Assembly: GCA_016801885.1 (NCBI GenBank)
Contig: CM028890.1
Location: forward strand, 12,330,001 to 12,394,000
DNA: 64,000 bases
Direction of reading: 5' to 3'
From: Toxotes chatareus
Taxonomy: Eukaryota; Chordata; Actinopteri; Toxotidae
Below are positions 26,159-38,100 of this stretch, piece after piece. The notes under the pieces are model-generated. The model had not been told where the DNA came from. It made no database searches and worked only from the letters and a program-made list of their open reading frames with translations. Made by a program: the position numbers and the translations under genes. Every line of letters begins with the position of its first letter. The stretch's first letter is position 1.

Positions 26159-28536
26159 GGAGACAGGGAAGCTGCTGTTGAGACTGTGTGGTCAAGCTAA
26201 GCTGGGATTCCTGTCTCTCACTTTTATCTTTCTTTTCTTTCCTCCTGTCTGTCCTTGCTTTACTCCATCTTCTTTTCTTTCTTGTATTATTCCATATTTA
26301 CCTTTCTCTGCCACCATCTTATCATCTCACAGGAATTAGTGTGTCTGTAATGCATCACCAGTCACCTCTTCATCACACACTCACACACTCCTGTACATTC
26401 CTATACAAACTTGAATATAAGACAACCCTCCCCTTTGCAGCACCTCATTTGGAAAAATACAATCCCTTTGAATAATATAAGAAAGGCAAAAATACCATTT
26501 TTAACACCTTACCTACTTTTTGCTCTTGCCGCCGCTGCTCTGTTTCACAAGATGTGGTACTCGTTCCATACAGAAAATCTGCAGTTGAAAACATGAATGT
26601 GAGGATCTCAAATATAAGCATCTATTTCAAATGTAATTTTCAGAAAACATGAATAGTCTCATATTTATGCCATTACAATAAATAGTCATGTGAAAGAAAT
26701 AAATGGCAGGACTGGCCTTCAGTGCAACTAACAGAGAGGTAAACAAGCAAACAGACAGGGGAATGGACGAGACACACAGAAGTGTCAGACAGACCCTCAG
26801 TTAGACAGAAAAGCAGCTTAGAGAGAAAAGTGCCAGTGCCTTGCAGCAGGGAGTTGCCCAGCTTTTCCCACTCTGGCTCTTCAAGAACCCAACCCAGAAA
26901 TTACCTGGTTCTGACAGCAGCTTGGCTCTCAGATCCCTCCTGTATGTGGGGAGAAACAAAAGAAAAATTACTCCATCTGTGTTCAAGTGAAAAACAATGA
27001 ATTTTAAGGTCTGGTGACGCAGACTGTTGAACTTTAGAGAGTAAAAAAAGCATTTTATTTGTGAAAGTCCTCTGGAAAACATGCTTCATATCAGTTGTTT
27101 GGGTCGATGACACTTAACATCTTGCAGCTGGTTTCGAGAAACGGTGGAAAGCAAATATATTCGGTTTTGGGGTTTTGCTCACCCGTATCTTGTAAAATGT
27201 CACATCAGAAAAGCATAGTTTTGAATCTCAGCAAACAACAAATCAAAGCACATTCACGGAAATGAAAAACATACAGAAATCAACCAATCAGGTCATAATT
27301 AAATGAATTAAAAATGAATGAACATCTGAAATGTTCTTCTTATGGTAAATGAATATGAACTGCATTGTTGAGCAGCAGTGCAGTAAGACATCTTTATCTG
27401 CGGCTTGTATGTGTGTATGTGTTGCAGTGCTCACCTCTAAACTCAAAGGAAGGCTTCAGACTCACATACACACCCTCGTGCACACTCTCATCTTGGCTCT
27501 GCTCACTCCCTGGGTGGTCTGTGCTGCAAATGTTTATGATCTAAACCAAGCTAATCCAACTGGCTTGTTTCAGTGAATTGAGAATGATTTACAAGATGCA
27601 GCAGCAGGGCCAAGGAGGGAGGAGGAAATCTTAGGGCTGTGTTTCAAGTCATTCTGTGACTAGACCTGCACACTTGTCTCTAAGTCTGTTCGCATGTCTA
27701 TCCCCATCTGGTTCTCTCTTAGAGATGTTAGTATTCTTTGTTTGTCTCTTTTTCATTTGCCCCCCACTCATCCCTTTAGTCAGATGTCTTTGACAAATTA
27801 GCCGAGTTTGATGATATGCAAAATGCAAGGGATCAGTGGGTTTTAAATTGCCTGTGAAGTCTCTCACCCTCATTCTCAGCACTTTTTTCTGCTCTCCTAA
27901 TTTCCCACAGAAAAGGGAGAAGGAAAATCTTGATAACAATCTGTCCCTATCCCTTACGCACACACTTCACTCACTCTTTGCCTCTAATAATGAATGTTAC
28001 ATATGAAAAAGATGATGCAATATCATCATCTTTCAGCCTCTGGCAGCATGTGCTAGCATTCCCTCTTCTTTCTTATGTAGAGGAAACAAGACACTATCAT
28101 CCATGTCCATCATCAGTCTTTTGTTTAACTTACATACTGGTTTGCATCTCATTGTGTGAGCTTTCAATGACACCAATAAACTGCAGCCCTGTTCTCCCAG
28201 TTTCGTTATGTGGAATGTCTCACACACATCAGTGCTCTGTGGTAAACCAGCCAAGCGGTAATCTCCGTGAGTGTCAGTGGTTTGGGTTGACTTTTATTGC
28301 AGCTTCGCTTTTTTGCCAGATCCACATTTTTATGAAGAGAGGGGGATGCCACCTGCACACTGACAACACCTTATAAACTGGGAGGGTGGAGAGGAGAAAC
28401 AGAAAAACATAAAAGGCCTTTTGTAGCACAACCATACTGGAAAGTATAATGGGTTTCATGGAAATAATATCATTTGCTGTGATTCATGCATCTGAGTCCA
28501 GAACAGAACTTTGCACAAGCAAGTTCTTCTTTCACT

Positions 28537-28564
28537 CTACCTTTCAAAGACTTTTGAAAGGTAG
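28537..28564. repeat. Perfect 12-bp inverted repeat
   Basis: CTACCTTTCAAA, a GACT loop, then TTTGAAAGGTAG. All 12 pairs match. Confidence 0.9.
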
Positions 28565-30899
28565 GACTTTGCAGAATTTGTCTGTTATATCATTTCATCT
28601 GGTGTTTTTTGTTAATGCATAATTGTCAGTGTCCATGCTAATGCACATATCCAAAATGCCATCAGTAGTAACTCTATAGGCTGACAATTCACAAGTCACA
28701 TCACTTATTTCAAACTGCAGCTGCTCTGGAATTTTTCCATAGTATGTCCTCTAAGATAAACAGTGTCACTATTGGATTGTTTGAGTGTATTTTTAAGTAA
28801 ATGCGTTTAATCCTGTGTAAGACAACTTTATATAAATAGCAAAAACCACATCACATATGAATCAATGAATTAAAAAAGAAATAATTATTTTGACAAGAAT
28901 TTATCGATCAAATAACAAGCTATGTGATGGGTGCCACAAGAGTGTGCAAACAGTTTTAGTGATATCTAACTGCACTGAGTTAAAGAGGAACTTGGAACAT
29001 TGATTTTAAACATTAAGGTTATTTTACTAGTCATGGTTAGTACTCCTCAGCCTGTGAAAAGAGGTGTATAATGCCTCCTGTGGCTCTGGAGGAGCTTTAT
29101 CAGGTTGGAGTAAATGGCCTTCTGATGTCATCTGGGTCATCTTGGCCCAGGCTTGGAGATTACAAATGTTTAGCAGACAGCCTGAGTTATGAACTAGGGG
29201 TGTGGAGTTTGAAAGACACATAAAAAACAATGCCACTGATTGCATTATTGGTATGTAGGATCCAGTGTTTCGTGAGCCTGACCCACACTACTGCTGCCTC
29301 AATTCTGATTATTCTTTAATGTGTTTTGAGTTTTTCCTAACTTAATTTTAAGAAGCTTTTTAAATGACTACATTTTCTGGGCAGGTTGTAATTTAACCAT
29401 TATAGATACTTCCCTCTGTGCATATTGGTTTACACCCTATTTAGTCTTTTCAGATCAAGAATTGAAACAGAGTTACCTTAATGTTACAGGCCTAAAATAA
29501 CTGAAGCTGAGCATATATTTATTTCAATGTATTACGGTAAGTCTCCAAGAGTAACAGCATCAGCTGTTCACACAAGGATGAGCAAATGGCATCTTAAAAG
29601 AAGCCACTGCTCTCTTTCTCTGCCTCTACATAGAATCTCTGTCTCTGTTTATCACTTTCATGCACCGATTCTTCAACTTTCTTTTTTTCTACTCTTCAAT
29701 CACTCTTCTACCAGCTGTTTCCCCCTTCACTCTACATTCTCACCTCTGTTCTTTTCCCCTCATTACTGAAAGACCCCTTTTCCATGAACTCACCTCTCTA
29801 ACATATTTTCACTTCCTCTCTCTTCTTCCTTTAACATTTCAAGTTCCTCCAGGCTTCCTCCTTCCATTATTTTATTTCATAATTCTGGCATTCAGGCAAC
29901 AATAGACAGACAAGATTGTTTGTCTGTTTCTCTCTTTTTTCTCTCTTCTCCTTCCCTCCTTTCTCTCGCTCTTCTGGTTTTGAGCAAGCAGCAGTGAGCA
30001 GTCAAGCTCATCTCCTGGCCAGAGCAAACAAAACCAAAGCCACATTCCCCGAGCTCAATTTGCTGTTACGTCTCAGCTCTGTGAATTGGGAGTTTTCAAG
30101 CTTGAAGTCTGGAGGAATAGTTGGGTGGCTTCTGGCTGTTAATCTGTTCACACCACTTTCTGTGTGTGTGAATCCCAGGAATTACTTATACTGTGATCAA
30201 AAGGAGAAAAAAAAATACATGAGTATTTAAAGCTCTTATTTTGTTGAAACTGACAAAAAAAAATCCAAAACTGGACTAAAGCCAGGCAAAAAAAACCAAA
30301 CTGAAAATATATATAAAACATTTTTTGTAATTATTAACAACATCAGCAATTACAGCTCATGAAACTCTCAGGGCCATTTCTATTATGTAATCACCGTATT
30401 GTGGCTTGGTGTCTTTGGTGATAAAGAACAGGCTGCTGCACATGGTCACAGTGGCCAGTAAGAATATCCATCTTAAACTGTCTCATTTGTCTCCTATTTT
30501 TCACGACAGAGCACGTTCAAAGGCTCGAATCATTCTGTGTCCTCTACATTGTTTATATGAAGGGTTTGAGCCCCCCCTGCAAACACATGGGTCTAACAGG
30601 GTGTTAAATTATTTTTAATCTCTAATGTTAACAAACTTGAAATCTTTATGAACCTGTGTAAAACTTACGATGTGATTTCATTCACTAACCTGTAGCTCCT
30701 CTCTTCCCCTCTCCTCTCTTTTCTGCCGCAGGAACCATTTTGCGGAGGAAGTAGTTTTCCACACGGACGTATTTCACTGAAAGCACACAGGTGTCATCAT
30801 ACGATGCTAGCTGTTAGCTTCTTGTACATGGGCTGTATCAAATAGTTCGGTTACATATATAACTTCTGTCACTGCTGCTTTTCTCAGTTGCTGTTTGCT

Positions 30900-31078
30900 T
30901 TTCAAAGGACGTGTCCGGCTGCCTCTGAGCTGTCTCTGAAGCAGCGGTTTCGTTCGCCGCTTTGTGCTAATCGTTAGCCAAGTGCTAACAACAGTGACAG
31001 CAACTAAGTTACATTCGTCTACCACCGCTGTCATTTACAGTGGCAGCCGATATACAGGGACCAAGGAGACTCTGACAG
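30900..31078 (+). other. eif2b3: Non-coding exon 1 (5' UTR); 5' end approximate
   Basis: The 3' edge is set by the consensus donor CTGACAG|GTACGT, so the exon ends at 31078. Vertebrate EIF2B3 genes usually have a first exon that is wholly untranslated, with the start codon just inside exon 2, and the same layout fits here. The 5' edge at 30900 is only a placeholder inside the CpG-rich region. The splice to exon 2 at 31956 (intron 1, about 877 bp) is inferred, not observed. Confidence 0.5.
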
Positions 31079-31323
31079 GTACGTTTAGACCCATTTTTAC
31101 AACCACTGAGCGAGTGAGCGTGATTAATTTACCTTACTGTTGACGCCATGTCGTCGGGTCCGTTAGCAGTGTGCCTCGACCATATGTCAGTGCACAGCTT
31201 GGTTACTTGGTCAGCCGTGGTTACTGTGTTAATGACTTGCACGGCTTCAACATAACGTAAAAAGAAATGCTAATGGACTCGTGATTTATGTGCAATTTAC
31301 GCAAAAATTAGCTCGCGCGCTGG

Positions 31324-31333
31324 CTCACGTGAG
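31324..31333. promoter_or_regulatory. Palindromic E-box CTCACGTGAG
   Basis: This is a perfect 10-bp palindrome containing CACGTG, the core bound by MYC/MAX, USF and TFE-family bHLH-ZIP factors. It lies in the CpG-rich start of intron 1. Translation-factor genes are commonly MYC/USF-responsive, so the position is plausible, but binding is inferred only. Confidence 0.4.
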
Positions 31334-31338
31334 TGTGC

Positions 31339-31385
31339 GTGTACCGTGTGTTGTGCCCTCGCAGGGAGAACAACACACGGTACAC
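31339..31385 (+). repeat. Perfect 16-bp inverted repeat (hairpin) in intron 1
   Basis: The left arm GTGTACCGTGTGTTGT (31339-31354) is exactly complementary to the right arm ACAACACACGGTACAC (31370-31385). The 15-nt loop contains a further CCCT/AGGG pair of half-arms, so the fold can extend inward. It lies directly downstream of the palindromic E-box. Confidence 0.85.
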
Positions 31386-31973
31386 TGTTACTTTGCTGGT
31401 CACAGTACTGTGCTGAAATGTGTTGCACATGCTGTGTTGAGACCATACACTGTATGATTAAAATGCATATAAAGAATACACACTTTTAAATAGTGTGCCA
31501 GCCGTATATGTGTTTTAGTATGAAAGGTTTCCATTTTGAAGGTAGATGAGGGGCAAAAACTGTACTTAAAAGCAAGAGAAAAGGAGAAGTGAATTGGAGT
31601 AGTGATTGTCAAAATCTGAGAGTTTGACCCAAATCAGTCATAATACATGTCCTCTTTTTGTGCAAAAATACATACCAAAGTTTATCTGAGATTTAAAGTG
31701 AGGGTTCAGGTGCATGAGTTAAGCAAATCAAGTAGTTATATTCCACAGTTACAGTCTTTTTTGTAACAGATTGCCTCTTTTTGTTTATTTGTGGTAATAC
31801 ACAGATGACCTCAGAGCTTCCTCAATACAGGTGTCTCAGACCCACTAAACAAAAGTGGAATATACTGTATTCACGATCTGTATATACAGATGATGTAACC
31901 TTATGTCAACAATCCTGAATATAACTCAATCTATCTGCTTGACACTCTCTCTTAGCCATCCCCAGCAGATATC

Positions 31974-32121
31974 ATGGAGCTCCAGGCGGTGCTGATGGCG
32001 GCTGGTGGGGGCTCTCGTATGACTGATCTGACATACAGCACCCCCAAACCCATGCTGCCTGTTGGCAACAAGCCCCTTATGTGGTATCCACTTAACCTGC
32101 TTGAGAGGGTGGGTTTTGAAG
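31974..32121 (+). CDS. eif2b3: eif2b3 exon 2, residues 1-49 plus 1 nt
   Basis: The exon probably opens at 31956 after CTCTCTTAG, with CCCAG at 31961-31965 as an alternative acceptor. It has about 18 nt of 5' UTR and then ATGG in a strong Kozak context (ATCATGG). It encodes the first beta-strand and the glycine loop (GGGSRM, residues 11-16) followed by PKP at 24-26, both hallmarks of nucleotidyltransferase folds. The donor is G|GTGAGAG, phase 1. Confidence 0.97.
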
Positions 32122-35100
32122 GTGAGAGCTGAATTTTTCATTATATTGCTACCTGTGTTACCATAACAACTACATCTTTAACAGTACTACTAATATTGTG
32201 AGTGGTATTTTTCATGTTTTCAGTATATCTAAGAATGATGTCCTAAAACTTTCAGTCAGTACACTAGACTTTCAAATCTATACAGGTGTTTTAAATTATG
32301 CTGCATAGTTAGACCTCTTCTCAGCACTGTAGGGGCCTGTGCACAGAGGGCTTGATTAAAATCACCCTCACTCTCCCCTTAGTTTTGTTCTGCCATTCAG
32401 GGTGGGACATCTTAAATGATTTCATGTGATTCCTAGCATAGCTCCACCCACTGTCCACCTGAGCAGAGAACTAGTTTGCCATAATAAGTGAAAACACATT
32501 TATGGGTATGTAGGACCCCTTAGAAAGACTTTCTCTCTCAGTTTTACTTTTTGTTATCATTATAGAATTTTTAATTCATCCTGTGCCCGATTAACAAGAT
32601 AATAAGTGGTTGAAAGATTCATCTTAACAATTCAATGTTCTGCCAGCCAGGTCTGATGTTGTAACATTTTCTCATTAGATTCTCACATTAACTGGATGTG
32701 ACTTTAGTGGCCGCATGTGGGCTGTGAGTCCTCCATCTATGCACAAGTGGCAGGGGTGGAAAGTGTTGCAGGAGTCCACTGGCATTCTTGGTTAGTTTCC
32801 ACATAAAATGTAAAGAAGCAAAAAGCCAGACAGTACAGCCAGTACTTCATGTGTAAGTTTGGAAAACTTGGAACAGAAAGTGTGCAAACTTTTAGCATTA
32901 ATGTGGAAAGAGGACCTTTTAAGAGGAAAAGATTACCTCCTACTCACACACAAGGACAGTAACTGGACAGAATTTAGACTTTAATTAATGGGGTTTAAGT
33001 TTAGTTAAGTTAAACACCTATGCTGAAACATAGTGAAACAAAAAGCTTTTACATTTTAATAACAAGACCAACTGTAAGTCTTTATTCCACTCATAGTGAG
33101 TGGAATATGCTTGCAAATTGCTCCTTTCACTGTGTAAAACCTATTAAATTTACTGTGCTGCTTTTTTTCTAGTTGTACTTTCACCAGCTTGTCAGCACAT
33201 CATCAGCCATTGTCAGGTGTACATTTCCTGTCTAGATTTACAGTCCAGATTTTTGCCTCTTGCGCTACAGCACGCAGTGGGTCCAGAAACTCTGGGCTTA
33301 TAAAGGGATTTGTTGTAGTATGCTGTTCTTGCCAGTAAACAGGGCTGTTCGTTATAAAAGCCTGTAGGTCCACACTAGCCTAAATAAAACTAGCTTTCTA
33401 TACATAATCATCCTGTGTGGCCAATAGTTTACTGTGTGCAGCCACCTAGCCAAAGCCCTGCAATTTGGTTTTACTAGGCTGACACAGCTAGAGTGAACAA
33501 ATGCCCGGTAGAAAACATTTTATGCAGACAAGGCTAATTAAACCAGACGGACTCTGCATTTTTTTTTAGATTCATACAGTGGTCTGGTAATGTTATTACC
33601 AACTTTATAAAAAAGGCAGAGCAGTGGATTGATTTAAGGTTTTGGATGTATCATAATGAAATACTGTACATATCTAATGAGGACTAATGTCTTTGCTGTT
33701 GAGCATCTTTGCACTCATGTCTCTGTTTCTGCATTCAATGTTATCAGTTTTGTAGAAGCAAGAGTATACATTTAGGTTCATCCAATAGGTCCTGATGGTC
33801 GCTTTCATTCCCATGAAAATAGAGGTCAAGGGGACTTTGTAAAATGTTAAGACCATCATAGCAGCTTGTGTTTGTTATCAACTGTTGATAGTGTCTTATA
33901 AATATTTGTTTTGAACTGTGTTTTCAGAGGTGATAGTGATCACCACCAAAGAGGTCCAGAAGATGATGAGTACAGACCCTAAAATGAAGCTAGATGTTAA
34001 GATGAAACTGGATGTGGTTTGTATCCAGGAAGATGGAGACATGGGCACTGCAGACGCTCTCAGACACATCCAGCAGAAGATCAAGGTGTGTGTGTGTGTT
34101 TTTTTTTTTCTTTTGAAGCCTTGCTTATAGTCAGAGGAGGGCCAAACAATACATTATACACCCACCAATACCATTTACCACTGTAATATAAACCAGTGTT
34201 TTGTATTGGAAGGGGCTGCTTTCTTGAGTATAATGTCAACTCCTTACAAAGAGAACTGCAGAGAGGTTGGAGGCAGAGGCGAAAAATGACGATGAATATT
34301 GTGGGGGAGGTTGAGGTGGGCGTTGTGTGTACTGCTGGGTGACCACTGAACCGTGCCTTTCCCTCCCCCAGATGGCCAAGGCTGCTGAAGTGCCTCATTT
34401 CACCTTTTTATAATACACACAAACATTCACAGACACACACATTTACACATGGTGACATGGTATCCATGACCCCCAACCCCAATTTCCAGACCCCCTCTGT
34501 ATCCTGCCTGCTGATCCCTCCATCCCTTCCTTCATCCGATTCTCTCTAAACACATGAGGTCATGGTTAAGACTCAAACTCCCTGTGCTGCCAGTTTACCC
34601 AGTGCACCATTTATTCTCATCCTGTAGACATGTACATCTGTGCAACATTTGTATTTGGGTATGTGTTGTCCCTCTGTGTATGCCATGGTTCTGACTGGCC
34701 TCCTGTGACCATGAAAATGTGTTTTTTATGAGGCTCTGTGCAGTTTAGAACTGTTGATGTATTTCTGAAGCAGTTCCTCTTTCACAGTCATTGTCCTTTA
34801 CAATTCTGAATAAATTTACGGTTTAAAGAAAATAGTGTAAGTGAAATACACCATATTGAGAAAACAAAAAAAGACACAAGAAATCACAAGCACACACAAT
34901 TGGGATGCTATAGAGAAGAAAAAATTAATTCAAAGTTGCCAAATCTTAAATGAAGGTAAGCCTTTGGACGCTTTTGGTATTTAATCATCTCCTGGAGGAC
35001 TAGCTAGATATGATTCATTCAGTATGCAAGATTTTAGGGGTATTTTCAGGTCCTTATGTATAGCAGTGCAATATGAAACATAACTGGCAGGTAGGCTAAG

Positions 35101-38100
35101 TAATGTTGATCGAGGTGTCTGTCTAACTGAAACGCCAACCAAACAAAAGCAGTTTTTTTGTTTGTTTGGTTGAATTGTTGTTGTTGTTGAATTTGTTTTT
35201 TCTAGTAACAGTACAAATACAGGTTTGGAACAGATGGCAACATTTTGTTATACAAAACTAACTCATGTCACTAAAACTAGTAGCGTCTGAACTGAATCAA
35301 GAATCAATTTTAATTAATATTGCAAACCCAAGACTAAAAAGAAAAAATAGAGTCATAAGATTTTTACTCTGAACAGTCTCAGTGCAAGCGTTACAGAAAT
35401 GTGCTTCCGGATACCTTCTCTGTTTAGAGCGTACCACATCAAACGTACATTTGAAGACATAAGTGTCCTGCCACTGCAGCTCATTACATTCTTCACTGCA
35501 AAATCAGTCGGCTGTGCTTTTGAAAACAGATTTATCAAAGATTCAAAATGCCAAATTTGTTGTGACAAGTGAGTTTAATGTTTTTTCTTCTAGCATTTGA
35601 ATAGGTCTGTACGGACTCTTATTATTCTCTTCACTCGAGTTCTTTAATAGGTGCACAGTATAACCACACACACACACACACACACTTAAACAGGACTAGC
35701 TCCAGCATGCTCCCATTGAGAATAGTCAAGTTCCTAATCCTTTGAGCAGCCAGCTAGATTAGAGGCATTGAGTTACACACACTCACACACTGGAGGGCGA
35801 TGAGTGAGGAAGCGTAACCATGGCCTGCCAAATCCCAGCACAGAGATCACTCAAACTGTCAGACCGATGCATGAGTACAGTATAGACACACACACAATCA
35901 CTCATCTCTTTACACAAACACCCTCCCATGAGGGGATTTGGTGTATCCTATCAAACAAAATGCTTACAGGAATCAGTGTGCACTCTGGGTGAGCATACTA
36001 GGTCATTCCTCTTGATTACTGAAAGGAGAGATTACAAGCAGCATATTTTATTTTGTTCACTCTTCAAACAGTGATGTTACACAAAAGTGGACGGATATGC
36101 CTGATTATTGCTTAGGTCTTTCAGAATAAGCCAAACTAGTGAAAGGAGTACTTTTCATGCTCTTTTTGCTTTGTATGCTTAAAGCCCCTGTGACATTTGT
36201 ATTATCATTCAGGCTTAATCACCTGGCAGAATGAGTGTGCGCAGGCTAAAAGAACTATATATACATTGGATTTGAAGATTCAGAGGTTCACCTTTTGTCT
36301 ACGTATGTTTGTCAGTTTGTACAAAACATAACAAAAGGTGAAGAGAGAGAGAAGAGTGAGAGATGGAACTGAGGATATTCATGAGAGGGACACAGCAAAC
36401 ATACTTAGATGAGACTTAGTTTCTTTGTATTTCTCTCCCTCTTTTAACCATCTTTTTTTTCTTCCCCCAAACTACATCTACCTTTTTTCCTCCTGGTAAC
36501 ATACAACAGCTCAGACTTCATATTTTAAAGAACGTTACAGTGTTGACATTCAGTTCATGTGAGACAGTGGATTGGGAGTGGCAGACCATGGTTTTATAGA
36601 AGGCAGTCAGTAATGACTGCAGTGATTAAAAAGTAACCAAACAGAACAGTGGGCAGAAAAAACAAAAGCTGCATAAAACTGCAGACATCATTTGCAGCAT
36701 TATTAGTCGCCATTTATTTCCTGTTAATACCAAACAAATTTTTAATGGAGATTTTATTTTGCCAAACAGAGTTTTTCTCAACAAGTATCATCTTGTGTAA
36801 GAGATGGCACTGTATGTAACTCATGCTATTGAATTCTTATCTAGAAAGTTGATCGCACACTTAAAAATCCTTAATGACAAGCATTTGAACAACAACCGTG
36901 TTCTGCAGACTGAAGAGACAGAAGTGTCCCACACACTGCCTAATCAGTAGCGCTCACATTTTTTTAATGAGGGTAAAAAGAACGTACATACAAAGAAAGT
37001 TTCCAAGTATCCTTAAAGTGGGTTGAGATTGTGTAAGGAGTAGTTTTGGAGTGAAGTCAGCTACCGCTGGGACAAGTGTGTGTGTTTGTGTGGTTCAGTG
37101 TGTGTGGTCCTGACCTGTCCAGAGACTCTGGCTGTTGAAAGGCCAAAGTGTCTCTGCCTCTCCAGCTGACTCCACTCTGCTGTCGCCTGAGTGTGTGTCT
37201 GTGTGTGGGGATGGTGCAGGCACATGTTTCTGTGTGTGTGTGTGTGTGTGTGTGCATACTTGTGTGTTCTGTTTCTGAACATGTGTGTGAGCTTGCCTTT
37301 GTGTGATAGAAAGAGAAGAGAGTTGAAAGGTCTCAGTGTCAGTAGATCTCCTGCAGACACCTCCAGCTTTGCCGTGGCAGCTTCCTGTCGCCAGGTCCAG
37401 ACCAGGATATGCTCAGAGTTACCTCTAGGTCAACTGCGTGACCCTTGACCTCCAAAAGATACCACCCTCTGGACACACACACATACAACTCTGCTCATCT
37501 GTTCATTCATCCGCAGTTTACATCATTAACAAATTCAAGTGAATTCTTTCTTTTTTTGTTACATTGCCAAACATCAGTACTCATTATTAAAAGACTTAAA
37601 ATCAGGCCAGTGCTTCATGATGTTCTAGAACAAAAATCGCAAAATCATCGCAAAAAGACAAAGAAAAAAGATGTGTAGTGCTGCAGTGGATTGTTTAGGT
37701 TTTTTTTTGGTTTTTGATATTGCTCATCATTTATTGTTCAACTATTAATGGTGATTGCTGCATTTTCTGGAATCTCCTAAGATGCTTATACCAATATACT
37801 TAATCTATATTATATATATTTGTTGGCCCACAGGTGGTTTGATGTGTTTTACTGAATTAAATGTATTAGGTTTTGCCAGTACTTTGCTTATGACAAGCAC
37901 AGTATGACTCTGGCAATGTCTCCTCTCGTTTCTCTTCAGTCTGTCCCTCATCCCACCATCCATTTTTTTTTATACTTCTAATTTGTCTCTCCAGTAGTTG
38001 TAATTACTTCATTCGTGTTCTTCTTCCTCCTTAAATGCGGCCCCTTTCTGCTCTCACTCGCTCTTGTCCTTCTCTCTCTGTCACAGACAGGGTAAAGATG

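Larger units (their letters stand above)
20901..30700. other. Upstream non-coding region, no gene seen
   Basis: This region contains (GT)n arrays, a dispersed repeat at 23745-24085, a CT/CA compound repeat at 26127-26158, a 12-bp hairpin at 28537-28564 and a pyrimidine-rich stretch at 29640-29970. No exon with paired splice sites and recognisable protein was found up to the eif2b3 promoter. Confidence 0.7.
30725..31385 (+). promoter_or_regulatory. eif2b3: CpG-rich promoter region of eif2b3
   Basis: This block is far richer in CpG than the flanking AT-rich DNA, with clusters such as TTCGTTCGCCGC near 30950, GTCGTCGGGTCCG near 31150 and CTCGCGCGC near 31312. It covers non-coding exon 1 and the start of intron 1. 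No TATA box is convincing, which suits a broadly expressed housekeeping promoter. An ETS-like GGAAGT occurs near 30748 and a palindromic E-box at 31324-31333. The exact transcription start cannot be placed from sequence. A divergent antisense transcript is possible but unsupported. Confidence 0.7.

Noticed and set aside
30807..31034. Antisense open frame in the CpG-rich promoter
   Set aside because: It is open by composition only; no domain and no upstream exon evidence support it.
31148..31258. 36-codon ATG frame in the CpG-rich start of intron 1
   Set aside because: It lies downstream of the exon 1 donor, so it is translated only if the intron is retained. No conservation evidence is available.
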